The notes: generated from the sequence alone by a model not told the origin. Positions 30,181 to 39,252 are shown, counted from the stretch's first letter. The stretch is DNA of 64,000 nt from Pseudomonas rhizosphaerae (GCF_000761155.1 NZ_CP009533.1:248001-312000); one strand, 5' to 3'. Numbers and translations: made by a program.

Positions 30181-31146
30181 CTACAGGCCCTTTATGAAGG
30201 GCACCACGACACGCCCCAGCTCCGCCGCCAGCGGACGGTTGTGGTCGCGATAGGACTTGAGCTGTGACGGCAGGTCCATCGGCACGATGCGCAGCACATG
30301 GTTCATGCCGGGAATGATCGCCAGCTGTGCATCGGGCTTGGCGCGCTGCAGTGCCTGTGCGTCACCGACGCCTACCTGGATGTCGTGGCTGCCCTGCACG
30401 ATCAACGCCGGGACTTTCAATGCTGCGAAGGCCTGGGCAGGGTCCTGGCGCAGCAGCGAAATCAGGTAGGGCTGCACGCTCGGGCGAAACAGCACTTGCA
30501 GGGGCTGGGGCACGTCGGGGTCGTACTGTCCGGCTTCCAGGCGCTCGATCAGCTGATAACTGCGCGGTTGCAGTTTGGCCGGCAGGCGCTCGCCGATCTG
30601 CTCGCGCAGCACTTCGCCCAAGGGGCGACCGCTGCCCGACAGCGATACCACAGCGTTGGCACCGGCGCGCTGGGCCGCCAGGGTGGCGATCAGCGCGCCT
30701 TCGCTGTGGCCCAGAATGATCAGCGGGCCGAAACGCGGGTCGCGTTTGAGTTGCGCGCTCCAGGCCACCGCATCGTCGACGTAGCCCGCCACGCTCAGAT
30801 CGCGCTCGTCGGGGGTGGCCTTGCGGCCGGTGGCAACGCCGCGCTTGTCGTAGCGCACGCTGGCAATGTTGTTCTGCGCCAGCAGTAGCGCGAGCTTTTT
30901 CAGGCTGTCGTTACGGCCTGCCTCGGGGTTGTTGCCGTCCCGGTCGGTAGGCCCGGAGCCGGAAATCATCAGCACCACCGGTACCGGCCGGTCGGCGCGT
31001 GGAACCAGCTGCGAGCCGTACAAGGTGCCCTGGGCGGTCTGCAGTTCGATGGGGCGTCTGGCGATGTCGGGCGTGGCGGCCAGTGCAGCGGCGCTGCCGG
31101 CGAACAGGAACAGGGCAACTAATCGGAACGTCGTGCGCAACATCAT
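30181..31146 (-). CDS. Exported alpha/beta hydrolase (esterase-type)
   Basis: The 321-residue protein carries a signal peptide (LRTTFRLVALFLFAGSAAALA). The hydrolase fold has an oxyanion segment LMISGSGPTDRDG (about 58-70), nucleophile elbow LGHSEGA near residue 145, an acid in IVQGSHDIQVG and a His in PGMNHVL. It belongs to the group of alpha/beta hydrolases seen with serine aminopeptidase-like S33 domains. The substrate is unknown and the location is probably periplasmic. It is divergent from aroC. Confidence 0.87.
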   Translation of the reverse strand: MMLRTTFRLVALFLFAGSAAALAATPDIARRPIELQTAQGTLYGSQLVPRADRPVPVVLMISGSGPTDRDGNNPEAGRNDSLKKLALLLAQNNIASVRYDKRGVATGRKATPDERDLSVAGYVDDAVAWSAQLKRDPRFGPLIILGHSEGALIATLAAQRAGANAVVSLSGSGRPLGEVLREQIGERLPAKLQPRSYQLIERLEAGQYDPDVPQPLQVLFRPSVQPYLISLLRQDPAQAFAALKVPALIVQGSHDIQVGVGDAQALQRAKPDAQLAIIPGMNHVLRIVPMDLPSQLKSYRDHNRPLAAELGRVVVPFIKGL

Positions 31147-31273
31147 CGAGCCACTATGCAGGGAAGTGCGATTTGGACTGGGACGCGCGGGTAAGGTTCA
31201 GGGATGAACTGGCCGTCGACCCTGCGTATACTGGCGCCCTGTCTGATTCGGTTGATTTCGCGGAGCGCCCTGC

Positions 31274-32365
31274 ATGTCCGGCAATACCTACGGCAAGCTG
31301 TTCACTGTCACCACCGCTGGCGAAAGCCATGGCCCGGCGTTGGTCGCCATCGTCGACGGCTGCCCGCCAGGCCTTGCGATTTCCCTGGACGACTTGCAGC
31401 GCGACCTGGATCGACGCAAGCCGGGCACCAGTCGGCACACCACCCAGCGCCAGGAGCCGGACGAAGTCGAGATCCTCTCCGGCGTGTTCGAAGGGCGTAC
31501 CACCGGTACCTCCATCGGCCTGCTGATCCGCAACACCGATCAGAAGTCCAAGGATTACTCGGCAATCAAGGACCTGTTCCGCCCGGCCCACGCGGACTAC
31601 ACCTACCATCACAAGTACGGCGAGCGCGACTACCGCGGCGGCGGCCGCAGCTCGGCCCGCGAGACGGCCATGCGCGTGGCCGCCGGGGCGATTGCCAAGA
31701 AGTACCTGGCCACCCAGGGCATCCTGATTCGCGGCTACATGAGTCAGCTGGGCCCGATCCAGATTCCCTTCAAGAGCTGGGACGGCGTGGAAGACAACGC
31801 CTTTTTCAGCCCCGACCCGGACAAGGTCCCGGAACTGGAGGCCTACATGGACCAGCTGCGCCGTGACCAGGACTCGGTCGGCGCGAAGATCACCGTGGTC
31901 GCCGAAGGCGTCATGCCGGGCCTGGGCGAACCCATCTTCGACCGCCTGGACGCCGACCTGGCGCACGCCTTGATGAGCATCAACGCGGTCAAGGGCGTGG
32001 AGATCGGCGCCGGTTTCGCCAGCGTCGCCCAGCGCGGCACCGAGCACCGCGACGAGCTGACGCCGGAAGGGTTTCTCAGCAATCACGCCGGCGGCGTGCT
32101 GGGCGGCATTTCCTCGGGGCAGCCGATCGTTGCCCACCTGGCCCTCAAGCCCACGTCGAGCATCACCACCCCGGGTCGCTCGATCGATGTCCATGGCCAG
32201 CCGGCCGACATCATCACCAAGGGCCGCCATGATCCATGCGTGGGTATCCGCGCCACGCCCATTGCAGAAGCGATGATGGCCATCGTGCTGATGGACCACC
32301 TGCTGCGCCATCGCGGGCAGAACGCCGACGTCAAGGTCGACACCCCGGTGCTGGGCCAGCTTTGA
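31274..32365 (+). CDS. aroC: Chorismate synthase AroC
   Basis: AroC makes chorismate from EPSP with reduced FMN, the last shikimate step. The 363-residue protein shows the family signatures [18 protein letters not shown] (about 17-34) and [18 protein letters not shown] (about 122-140), and the late [13 protein letters not shown] segment. Length is standard. The MFS gene follows directly, its ATG 5 bp past the aroC stop, so the two are probably co-transcribed. Confidence 0.98.
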   Translation: MSGNTYGKLFTVTTAGESHGPALVAIVDGCPPGLAISLDDLQRDLDRRKPGTSRHTTQRQEPDEVEILSGVFEGRTTGTSIGLLIRNTDQKSKDYSAIKDLFRPAHADYTYHHKYGERDYRGGGRSSARETAMRVAAGAIAKKYLATQGILIRGYMSQLGPIQIPFKSWDGVEDNAFFSPDPDKVPELEAYMDQLRRDQDSVGAKITVVAEGVMPGLGEPIFDRLDADLAHALMSINAVKGVEIGAGFASVAQRGTEHRDELTPEGFLSNHAGGVLGGISSGQPIVAHLALKPTSSITTPGRSIDVHGQPADIITKGRHDPCVGIRATPIAEAMMAIVLMDHLLRHRGQNADVKVDTPVLGQL

Positions 32366-32370
32366 GCACG

Positions 32371-33549
32371 ATGTCGCCGCCAGCGGAACACACCGTTCCG
32401 TACTGGCGGCTGTCCACTTTCTACCTGTTCTATTTCGCCTTGCTGGGCTCGACCGCGCCGTTCCTGGCGCTGTACTTCCACCATTTGGGTTTCGACAGCG
32501 CGCGCATCGGCGAACTGGTGGCGATTCCCATGCTGATGCGCTGCGTGGCGCCCAACCTGTGGGGCTGGCTGGGCGACTACACCGGTCGACGGCTGGCCAT
32601 CGTGCGCATCGGTGCGCTGTGTACGCTGGCCAGTTTCTCGCTGATCCTGCTGGACACCAGCTACGCCTGGCTGGCGCTGGTCATGGCCTTGCATGCCTTC
32701 TTCTGGCACGCCGTGCTGCCTCAGTTCGAAACCCTGACCCTGGCCCATCTGCAAGGCCAGACGGCGCGCTACAGCCAGATCCGCCTGTGGGGCTCGATCG
32801 GTTTCATTCTGGCCGTGGTGGGCCTGGGTCGAGTGTTCGAGAGCCTCAGCCTGGATGCTTATCCCTACACCCTGCTGGCGATCATGGCCGGGATCGTCGC
32901 GGCGAGTGCCTGGGTCCCGGATGCGCCCGTCGGCGAAGGCACACGTCGTACGCCGGGGGACGGCTTCATGAAGCAATTGATTCGCCCCGGTGTATTGGCA
33001 TTCTACGGCTGCGTGGGGCTCATGCAGCTCAGTCACGGCCCGTACTATACGTTCCTGACCCTGCACCTTGAACAGTTGGGATACAGCCGCGCAGTGATCG
33101 GCATGCTGTGGGCGGTGGGGGTGGTGGCCGAGGTGTTGATGTTCCTGGCCATGAGCCGGATCCTGACGCGCGTTTCCCTGCGCCGGGTGCTGGTCGCCAG
33201 TTTTCTCCTGGCCGCGGTGCGCTGGCTGCTCCTGGGCAGTTTCGCCGAGCACCTGTGGCTGCTGGTACTCGCCCAACTGATGCATGCCGCCACGTTCGGC
33301 AGCTTCCATGCCGCTGCGATCCATTTCGTGCAGCGCAGCTTCGGTGCCCATCAACAAGGTCAGGGGCAAGCCCTGTATGCAGCGCTGGCCGGTGTCGGCG
33401 GCGCCCTGGGTGCTCTGTACTCCGGTTACCTGTGGCAACCGCTGGGCGCCGCGGGCACCTTCGCCCTGGCCAGCCTTGCCGCGTTCGCTGCAGCCCTGAT
33501 CATGCTCAGGCGCACACCCCATGACCCTGCGCCCGTGGCCAGCCACTGA
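32371..33549 (+). CDS. MFS permease, HcaT/3-phenylpropionate-transporter-like
   Basis: The 392-residue transporter has about 12 helices and the HcaT-type N-terminal pattern (FYLFYFALLGSTAPFLALYF, then WGWLGDYTGRR in loop 2-3). An in-frame TTG overlapping the aroC stop at 32362 is an alternative start. It follows aroC closely, an arrangement that reflects shared transcription rather than shared pathway. Substrate is unknown. Confidence 0.85.
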   Translation: MSPPAEHTVPYWRLSTFYLFYFALLGSTAPFLALYFHHLGFDSARIGELVAIPMLMRCVAPNLWGWLGDYTGRRLAIVRIGALCTLASFSLILLDTSYAWLALVMALHAFFWHAVLPQFETLTLAHLQGQTARYSQIRLWGSIGFILAVVGLGRVFESLSLDAYPYTLLAIMAGIVAASAWVPDAPVGEGTRRTPGDGFMKQLIRPGVLAFYGCVGLMQLSHGPYYTFLTLHLEQLGYSRAVIGMLWAVGVVAEVLMFLAMSRILTRVSLRRVLVASFLLAAVRWLLLGSFAEHLWLLVLAQLMHAATFGSFHAAAIHFVQRSFGAHQQGQGQALYAALAGVGGALGALYSGYLWQPLGAAGTFALASLAAFAAALIMLRRTPHDPAPVASH

Positions 33550-33569
33550 GACCCACTCGAGGAATTTGC

Positions 33570-34115
33570 ATGACCCGCCTTACCGTCTACCACTGCAGCA
33601 CGCCGGATATTCCCAACAAGGTGCTGAGCCACCTCGAAGACATCGCCGCGACCCTGGGCGAGCTGGCCATTGGTTTCGAACGTGCCGAGGCGACGTTGCC
33701 CGTGTCGTTCGAGATGAGCGCGGAGGAGGTGATGACGACCTGCCAGGGCGAAGTGGATGCCTGGATGGCCAAGGGCGGCTACGAGAGCGTGGACGTGCTC
33801 AGCATTGACGAGGATCACGGGCAGCAGACCTCTACCCGGAGCCAATGGCTGCGCGAGCACCGTGTTGCCGGAAAATGGGTGCTATGCGTCGTGGCCGGAC
33901 GCGTTCAATTGAGTCTGCATGCCGGTGACTATGTGTACGCAGTGCTATGCGAGCGCGATGACCGAATCACGGTGCCAGCAGGCATGGCTTACTGGCTGGA
34001 CATGAGTGATCGTCCGCGGTTGGTAGCGCTGCGTGTGCTGCCCGATCCAGACGGCTGGCGCCCCGAGTATGTAGAGCAGCCTGTGCACGACCGGTTTCAA
34101 GGATTCGATGACTGA
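33570..34115 (+). CDS. Acireductone-dioxygenase-like cupin lacking metal ligands
   Basis: The 181-residue protein aligns along its whole length with acireductone dioxygenase (MtnD/ARD): TPDIPNKVLSHLEDIAATL at the N terminus, the DYVYAVLCERDD strand and the DPDGW segment near the end. In ARD the metal is held by H96, H98, E102 and H140. The matching positions here are H97, V99, W103 and Y141, so three of four ligands are gone. No other methionine-salvage gene is nearby. It starts 20 bp after the MFS stop and ends at a good terminator. It is probably not an ARD enzyme; a binding or regulatory role is possible. Confidence 0.85.
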   Translation: MTRLTVYHCSTPDIPNKVLSHLEDIAATLGELAIGFERAEATLPVSFEMSAEEVMTTCQGEVDAWMAKGGYESVDVLSIDEDHGQQTSTRSQWLREHRVAGKWVLCVVAGRVQLSLHAGDYVYAVLCERDDRITVPAGMAYWLDMSDRPRLVALRVLPDPDGWRPEYVEQPVHDRFQGFDD

Positions 34116-34135
34116 TTTCGGCCTTTCACCAGACG

Positions 34136-34176
34136 AAAAAAAACCCGATACCAGGATGCGCCAGGTATCGGGTTTT
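34136..34176. terminator. Bidirectional intrinsic terminator
   Basis: AAACCCGATACC (34141-34152) pairs with GGTATCGGGTTT (34164-34175). The stem is preceded by an A-run on the plus strand and followed by TTTT, so it can serve the ARD-like gene rightward and the DUF3509 gene leftward. Confidence 0.85.
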
Positions 34177-34285
34177 GCAAGGACAGAGCATTAGAAACAG
34201 AGGTAGAGCAACAACGTAGGTGGATCAATTCAGGTGGATCAATTTGGGCCAAGCACCGCTTGCCAGGCAAATCAGCGCAGGCTGA

Positions 34286-34564
34286 TCAGGCCGAGTGATA
34301 GGTCGGCAGCGCGAAGCGGTTCTGGCTCTGCAGCATGTTGATTGCTGGCAGCTGGCTGGCTTCACCGGCCAGGTCGCGACGGATGGCGCTAATGACCCAA
34401 GTCAGTTGTTCAGGGGTGTGCAACTGGGCGTAAGAAATCGAGCGTTTGATCTGCTTGCCGTCGGTATCGCGCAGGGTCAGCAAAACGGCGCCATCAGGAC
34501 GCGGTTGAGTGGTCACTTCGTACTCGGAGAAGACGGAAACGAATTTTTCGTGGAGGAAGTTCAT
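34286..34564 (-). CDS. DUF3509 family protein
   Basis: The 92-residue soluble protein opens with MNFLHEKFVSVFSEYEVTTQPRPDG and contains LLTLRDTDGKQIKRSISYAQL, matching the small Pseudomonas family DUF3509. AGGAG precedes the ATG. A sigma54-type promoter lies 29-55 nt upstream and the shared terminator at 34136 lies beyond its stop. Function is unknown; the promoter suggests control by nitrogen, carbon or another NtrC-class activator. Confidence 0.85.
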   Translation of the reverse strand: MNFLHEKFVSVFSEYEVTTQPRPDGAVLLTLRDTDGKQIKRSISYAQLHTPEQLTWVISAIRRDLAGEASQLPAINMLQSQNRFALPTYHSA

Positions 34565-34602
34565 GTGCAGCTCCTAGCAAGTTGGCGGGCATGTCTAGGT
34601 AG

Positions 34603-34619
34603 TTGCAGCGAGTGTGCCA
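34603..34619 (-). promoter_or_regulatory. Candidate sigma54 promoter of the DUF3509 gene
   Basis: On the minus strand the sequence is TGGCAC-ACTCG-CTGCAA, differing from TGGCAC-N5-TTGCA at one base, with the GG and GC elements correctly spaced. The start of transcription would be near 34593, leaving a leader of about 29 nt that holds the AGGAG site. Confidence 0.65.
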
Positions 34620-34922
34620 AGTTCTGGTAAAAATAAAACCCTTTTAAATCAGTAGCTTGAAAATATAGCCAATTTTGGCTTCCGTGCAATTTGCATGAAT
34701 GCTCTTCGGGCATGCTGCATTTTGCGCGGCGGAGCAGGGCGGGCGGTGGCTCGCCGGAAGGGAAACGCAGGCGCGAGAAGGATTTTTTCCCGCAGCACTA
34801 CTGTCTATGACCACAAATCGCCAATAAATTCCTGCCTCGTGGGCGATAGCCAAGCTCTGTTGCAGGCTGAAGTCCGAGCGGGAAGACTGCCTACCGTGAA
34901 CCCATTGCCAGGAGGTTTTGCC
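34620..34922. other. Gene-free region before the ankyrin gene
   Basis: No gene is seen here. It starts with an A+T-rich stretch (34628-34690) unlike the surrounding DNA, containing the perfect palindrome AGCCAA-TT-TTGGCT (34667-34680). This could hold an upstream activator site for the leftward sigma54 promoter or the promoter of the ankyrin gene. Confidence 0.5.
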
Positions 34923-35444
34923 ATGACCCAACCCGAAGCGCGTCAGATGAACGACGAAGAAGCTGCACAGTTTGCAGAGCAAGTGTTCGACGTCGCCCGC
35001 AACGGTGACGCGCAGATGCTCGAGCGTCTGCTCGAGAAGGGCCTGCCGCCCAATCTGCGCAATCACAACGGCGACACCTTGCTGATGCTCTCGACCTACC
35101 ATGGTCATCTGGACGCTGCGCGCGTGTTGCTGCAATACAAGGCTGATCCGTTGATCGCCAATGACAAGAACCAGCTGCCCATGGCGGGCGCCGCCTTCAA
35201 GGGAAACCTGCCCATGGTGCAGCTGCTCATAGAGGAAGGGGCTCCGGTCGACGGCGCGTCGGCTGACGGGCGCACTGCCTTGATGATGGCGGCCATGTTC
35301 AACCGGACCGAAATGGTCGACTACCTGCTGGCCCAGGGCGCCGACCCGGCTGCGGTGGATGCGCAAGGCATCAACGCCCTCGGTGCGGCTCGCGCCATGG
35401 GTGCCACGCTGACCATCGAGCAGTTGCAGAAGCTGGCAGGCTGA
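34923..35444 (+). CDS. Ankyrin-repeat protein
   Basis: The 173-residue protein starts at MTQPEARQM with a full AGGAGG 8 nt upstream. Four ankyrin repeats run from about residue 35 to 165 (NHNGDTLLMLSTYHGHLDAARVLL; DKNQLPMAGAAFKGNLPMVQLL; DGRTALMMAAMFNRTEMVDYLL). There is no signal peptide, so it is cytosolic. It resembles small Pseudomonas AnkB-like proteins, but no catalase gene is next to it. It probably acts by protein binding. Confidence 0.88.
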   Translation: MTQPEARQMNDEEAAQFAEQVFDVARNGDAQMLERLLEKGLPPNLRNHNGDTLLMLSTYHGHLDAARVLLQYKADPLIANDKNQLPMAGAAFKGNLPMVQLLIEEGAPVDGASADGRTALMMAAMFNRTEMVDYLLAQGADPAAVDAQGINALGAARAMGATLTIEQLQKLAG

Positions 35445-35507
35445 TACCCGCCTGGCCGATTTGCCTATATCCTTGCGGCCTTTTTCCAGCGTCGCAGGGG
35501 TTGCCTC

Positions 35508-36038
35508 ATGAAACAGTCACTTGTCGAACTCATCGGTAACATCAGTTCCGGCTGCATGCGCCAAGAAGACATCGATCGCGTTGCCGATGAGGCGGCCCAG
35601 GCCTACGCCGATCCCCAGGCGTTCCTAGTGGCCAATCCGGACATCAATTACGACGACAGCTTTCCCATCCCGCTTGGCGAATGGATCGTGGTGGGCAGCC
35701 TGCCCGACACGGTGATTTTCCAGGCCGACACCTACCCCGAGCTGCTGCAGCAGATCATCGATTCGTTCGGGCCCGACGTTACCTTCAACATCAAGCCCAA
35801 GCAGTTGAGCAAGGTCGACGCATTGACCGCGCTCAATCGTATCCAGGTGCAACTGGCTGCCATGAGCAAGGACGAGGGCGGGTATGTGCTGTTCGATTTC
35901 AGCCAGCCACTGGACGATGAGTTGCAGATGGTGCTGGTGTACGGCAAGGACGCGGATCGGGTGGCGGCATTGGGCGCCGAGTTGCACATCACCGCCGTAC
36001 CCGCCCTGGAGGCATTGCGCGTGGCCTTGCACGTCTGA
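35508..36038 (+). CDS. Conserved protein of unknown function
   Basis: The 176-residue acidic soluble protein has no signal peptide or membrane helix. Recognisable features are a helical start (LVELIGNISSGCMRQEDIDRVADEAAQAY), mixed alpha/beta segments and a C-terminal part with strand-like VLFDFSQPLDDELQMVLVYG. I do not recognise the family. It follows the ankyrin gene by 63 bp on the same strand and may share its transcript. Confidence 0.75.
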   Translation: MKQSLVELIGNISSGCMRQEDIDRVADEAAQAYADPQAFLVANPDINYDDSFPIPLGEWIVVGSLPDTVIFQADTYPELLQQIIDSFGPDVTFNIKPKQLSKVDALTALNRIQVQLAAMSKDEGGYVLFDFSQPLDDELQMVLVYGKDADRVAALGAELHITAVPALEALRVALHV

Positions 36039-36128
36039 ACGCAGGCTTGACCTTTCATTCGCCGACCACGGAACCCCTGCGACACGCCGCTATCCTAGTT
36101 GATGCATGCCATCCACAAGGAGTATCAC

Positions 36129-36320
36129 ATGGGTTCCACTTTCAATAGCCTGATCGGCCTGATCATCCTCGCGCTGGACATCTGGGCGGTCATCAACGTC
36201 ATCAAGAGTGGTGCCTCGACCGGGGCCAAGGTCCTGTGGGTACTGCTGATCATCCTGCTGCCGGTACTGGGCCTGATCATCTGGGCCATTGCCGGTCCAC
36301 GCGGCAACGTGCGGGTCTGA
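36129..36320 (+). CDS. Small membrane protein with PLD-nuclease N-terminal-type domain
   Basis: The 63-residue protein has two transmembrane helices (LIGLIILALDIWAVINVI and AKVLWVLLIILLPVLGLIIWAIAG) ending in the short GPRG tail. This is the PLDc_N pattern, a two-helix unit found alone or ahead of cardiolipin synthase domains. AAGGAG sits 8 nt before the ATG. Function of the stand-alone unit is not established. Confidence 0.85.
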   Translation: MGSTFNSLIGLIILALDIWAVINVIKSGASTGAKVLWVLLIILLPVLGLIIWAIAGPRGNVRV

Positions 36321-36326
36321 ATCAAA

Positions 36327-36355
36327 CAGGTCGAACCTGCAACGGGTTCGACCTG
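36327..36355. terminator. Hairpin after the PLDc_N-like gene
   Basis: CAGGTCGAACC (36327-36337) pairs with GGTTCGACCTG (36345-36355) with a 7-nt loop, 6 bp past the stop codon. There is no T-run on either side, so it may act as an mRNA end or a weak terminator. Confidence 0.5.
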
Positions 36356-36519
36356 TCCGCCCTGGCGACGTATCATCCCCGGCCCGACCGCCGTTTCGCG
36401 GCCGATGCGTAGACTCTGAACGGAATTTTCACCTGTCTTCACGGACAATCCGCGCCCAGAATTAACCTTCGCACCCTTAACAGACCTCAACGACAGACCT
36501 CAACGGACCTTTCCCACAC

Positions 36520-38619
36520 ATGGCTACTCCGGACGCCTTGAGTCAAAAGCAGGCCGCGCGCGGCATGCTGCAACCGACCGTCAAATCGCACCTGGCTTAT
36601 ACGCTGCTCAGCGGCCTGGCAATCATGCTGATGCTCAGCGGGTTGCGCCTGGCATTGCTGATGTACAACCGCGAGATGATCGGCGATACGCCTACCAGCA
36701 CCTTCGTCGAAGCCTTCGCCAATGGCTTGCGCTTCGACCTGCGCCTGGTGGTGTACCTGCTGATTCCGTTGCTGCTGGCAGTACTCAGCGCGCGCGTCAT
36801 GCGCTGGCGCGGGCTGTTCCGGGCGTGGCTGACGGTGGTATCCAGCGTGGTGCTGCTGTGTGGCTTGATGGAAATGGACTTCTACCGCGAGTTTCACCAG
36901 CGCCTCAATGGCCTGGTGTTCCAGTACGTGAAGGAAGACCCCAAGACCGTGCTGAGCATGATCTGGTACGGCTACCCGGTAGTGCGCTACCTGCTGGCCT
37001 GGGTCTTCGTGACCTGGCTGCTGAGCCTGGTGTTCAAGGGCTTCGACCGGCTGACCCGTCCGCGTGTCGCCACGGCGGCCGGTGTCGGCAAGCCAGTGGC
37101 GCCGTGGTATGCGCGGGTAGGTGTGTTCGTGGTCATTCTGCTGATCGCAGTGGTCGCCGCGCGCGGCACCCTGCGTCAGGGTCCGCCGCTGCGCTGGGGC
37201 GACGCGTACACCACCGATTCGAACTTCGCCAACCAGTTGGGCCTCAACGGCTCGCTGACGCTGATCGCCGCCGCGAAAAGCCGGATGTCCGAAGACCGCG
37301 ACAATATCTGGAAGGCGACCCTGCCGCAGGACGAGGCGCAAAGCGCCGTGCGCAATATGCTGCTGACGCCCCATGACACCCTGGTCGACAGCGACACCGC
37401 TGCGGTTCGGCGCAACTTCCAGCCGCCTCAGGCCAATACCCTGCCGATCAAGAACGTCGTGGTGATCCTGATGGAGAGCTTCGCCGGTCATTCGGTGGGG
37501 GCATTGGGCGCCGAAGGCAGCATCACGCCGTACTTCGACAAGCTGGCCCAGGAAGGCCTGCTGTTCGACCACTTCTTCTCCAGTGGTACCCACACCCACC
37601 AGGGCATGTTCGCCACCATGGGTTGCTTCCCCAACCTGCCGGGCTTCGAATACCTGATGCAGACCCCCGAAGGCAGCCACAAGCTTTCCGGCCTGCCGGA
37701 GATGCTCAGCGCCGCGCGGGGCTACGACGACGTCTATGTCTACAACGGTGACTTCGCCTGGGACAACCAGTCCGGGTTCTTCAGCAACCAGGGCATGACC
37801 ACGTTCATCGGCCGTAACGATTTCGTCAATCCGGTGTTTTCGGATCCGACCTGGGGTGTGTCCGACCAGGACATGTTCGACCGTGGCAACGAAGAACTGG
37901 CCAAGCGCGGCGCCGCCGGCAAGCCGTTCTACGCACTGCTGCAGACCCTGTCCAACCATGTGCCCTACGCCTTGCCGGCCAACCTGCCGGTGGACAAGGT
38001 CACCGGGCGCGGCAGCCTGGACCTGCACCTGACCGCCATGCGTTACTCGGACTGGGCCCTGGGCCAGTTCTTCGAGAAGGCGCGCAAGGAGCCGTACTTC
38101 AAGGAAACCCTGTTCATCGTGCTGGGCGACCATGGCTTCGGTAATCAGAAGCAGATCACCGAGATGGACCTGGGCCGCTTCAACGTGCCGCTGTTGCTGG
38201 TCGGTCCCGGTATTCAGGAGAAGTTCGGCAAGGTCAACCACACCGTCGGCTCGCAGCCTGACGTGGTACCGACCATCATGGGCCGCCTGGGCGGCGCCAG
38301 CCAGCACCAGTGCTGGGGGCGCGACCTGCTCAACCTGCCTGCCGGCGACCCCGGTTTCGCCGTGATCAAGCCGTCGGGCAGCGAGCAGACCGTGGCGATC
38401 ATCAAGGGTGACCGTATTCTGGTCGAGCCGCGGGACATGGACACCCGTCTGTATCGCTATCAGCTGGGCCGCGAGTTCGATGCACAGTTGATCCCCGATA
38501 CCGACGCCAACGCCGCCGACGTACCGCAATTGCGCGCCAAGCTGGACTCGTTCATCCAGACGGCGACCAAGAGCCTGCTCGACAACACTGCCGGTGCAGT
38601 GGAGAGCAAGCAGGAGTAA
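36520..38619 (+). CDS. LTA-synthase-family membrane sulfatase / phosphoglycerol transferase-like
   Basis: The 699-residue protein has about five N-terminal transmembrane helices (25-50, 82-97, 105-118, 155-175, 205-222) and a periplasmic alkaline-phosphatase-fold domain from about 305 to 620. Metal and catalytic residues are visible: Glu in ILMESFAGHS, the nucleophilic Thr in SSGTHTHQGMFAT (about 357) and the Asp-His pair in IVLGDHGFGN. This is the LtaS/OpgB layout. Gram-negative members transfer phosphoglycerol or related groups to periplasmic glucans or lipids; which acceptor applies here is not clear. It is monocistronic with a clear terminator. Confidence 0.88.
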   Translation: MATPDALSQKQAARGMLQPTVKSHLAYTLLSGLAIMLMLSGLRLALLMYNREMIGDTPTSTFVEAFANGLRFDLRLVVYLLIPLLLAVLSARVMRWRGLFRAWLTVVSSVVLLCGLMEMDFYREFHQRLNGLVFQYVKEDPKTVLSMIWYGYPVVRYLLAWVFVTWLLSLVFKGFDRLTRPRVATAAGVGKPVAPWYARVGVFVVILLIAVVAARGTLRQGPPLRWGDAYTTDSNFANQLGLNGSLTLIAAAKSRMSEDRDNIWKATLPQDEAQSAVRNMLLTPHDTLVDSDTAAVRRNFQPPQANTLPIKNVVVILMESFAGHSVGALGAEGSITPYFDKLAQEGLLFDHFFSSGTHTHQGMFATMGCFPNLPGFEYLMQTPEGSHKLSGLPEMLSAARGYDDVYVYNGDFAWDNQSGFFSNQGMTTFIGRNDFVNPVFSDPTWGVSDQDMFDRGNEELAKRGAAGKPFYALLQTLSNHVPYALPANLPVDKVTGRGSLDLHLTAMRYSDWALGQFFEKARKEPYFKETLFIVLGDHGFGNQKQITEMDLGRFNVPLLLVGPGIQEKFGKVNHTVGSQPDVVPTIMGRLGGASQHQCWGRDLLNLPAGDPGFAVIKPSGSEQTVAIIKGDRILVEPRDMDTRLYRYQLGREFDAQLIPDTDANAADVPQLRAKLDSFIQTATKSLLDNTAGAVESKQE

Positions 38620-38634
38620 GTCACTACCGATCGG

Positions 38635-38660
38635 TAAAAAGGCCCTGCGGGGCCTTTTTA
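38635..38660 (+). terminator. Intrinsic terminator of the sulfatase gene
   Basis: AAAAAGGCCC and GGGGCCTTTTT form a hairpin with a 4-nt loop (arms 38636-38645 and 38650-38659), ending in five T. It begins 16 bp past the stop codon. Confidence 0.88.
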
Positions 38661-38752
38661 CATGGGGGGATCGGGCTCGTCCCGGTCCGGCTTGGGCCGT
38701 CCACTGTCTGGAACGAATCCCTGCCGTTGCGAGTCAACGTTGTGTGAGCGTA

Positions 38753-38772
38753 TCAGGCAGATTCCTGCCTGA
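38753..38772 (+). repeat. Leader hairpin before the 78-aa gene
   Basis: TCAGGCAG-ATTC-CTGCCTGA is an 8-bp perfect dyad ending 7 bp before the GAGGAG ribosome-binding site (38780). It could be an operator or a structure in the 5' leader. Confidence 0.45.
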
Positions 38773-38796
38773 ATTCCGTCGAGGAGATGTACACCG

Positions 38797-39033
38797 ATGA
38801 AAGAGTGGAAAATCAGCTTCTTCAACAAGGACGGCGTGCAGGACAGCATGACGATCAGTGCTGATACCTGTCCGTCGATAGAAGAAGCAGCGACCCTGGT
38901 TCGCTCCAAGCTGTATCCGGTTGCAGCCGAGCTGGATGAAGTCAATCTTCCCGATACCGTCGCCTCGCCGGTCGCCAAGACGCTCAAGTCGCAGCACAGC
39001 GTGGAAATTACGGCCATTACCGAAGTCGCGTGA
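38797..39033 (+). CDS. Conserved small protein of unknown function
   Basis: The 78-residue soluble protein (MKEWKISFFNKDGVQDSMTI...) has alternating strand and helix segments and no signal or membrane helix. A GAGGAG element 11 nt upstream supports it. The size and the paired beta-strand starts suggest a small alpha/beta domain. I do not recognise a family. A 7-bp GC-rich hairpin (39046-39068) follows and may end the transcript. Confidence 0.75.
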   Translation: MKEWKISFFNKDGVQDSMTISADTCPSIEEAATLVRSKLYPVAAELDEVNLPDTVASPVAKTLKSQHSVEITAITEVA

Positions 39034-39252
39034 ATTTCAGCTGATCCGGGCCATTGGCACAGGCCCGGCCTTCGCGTTACTCTGCGGTCAAGGTCTTCGC
39101 GGATCTTGCTGCTCGTTCCCATACCCTGCGTCATGCCACACGCTCGATTCCAGCTGCTGCGTCACCGACGTCGCACCGCACTCATTCCTTGTCCGAGGAG
39201 GTTCTGGAAGTACTGAAAGTCTATCCGTCGTTATTGCTGAGGGAGACGATTC

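Noticed and set aside
36487..38529. A 680-codon open frame antisense to the LtaS-type sulfatase
   Set aside because: Same cause: long antisense frames are common opposite GC-rich genes. The sulfatase has intact catalytic motifs.
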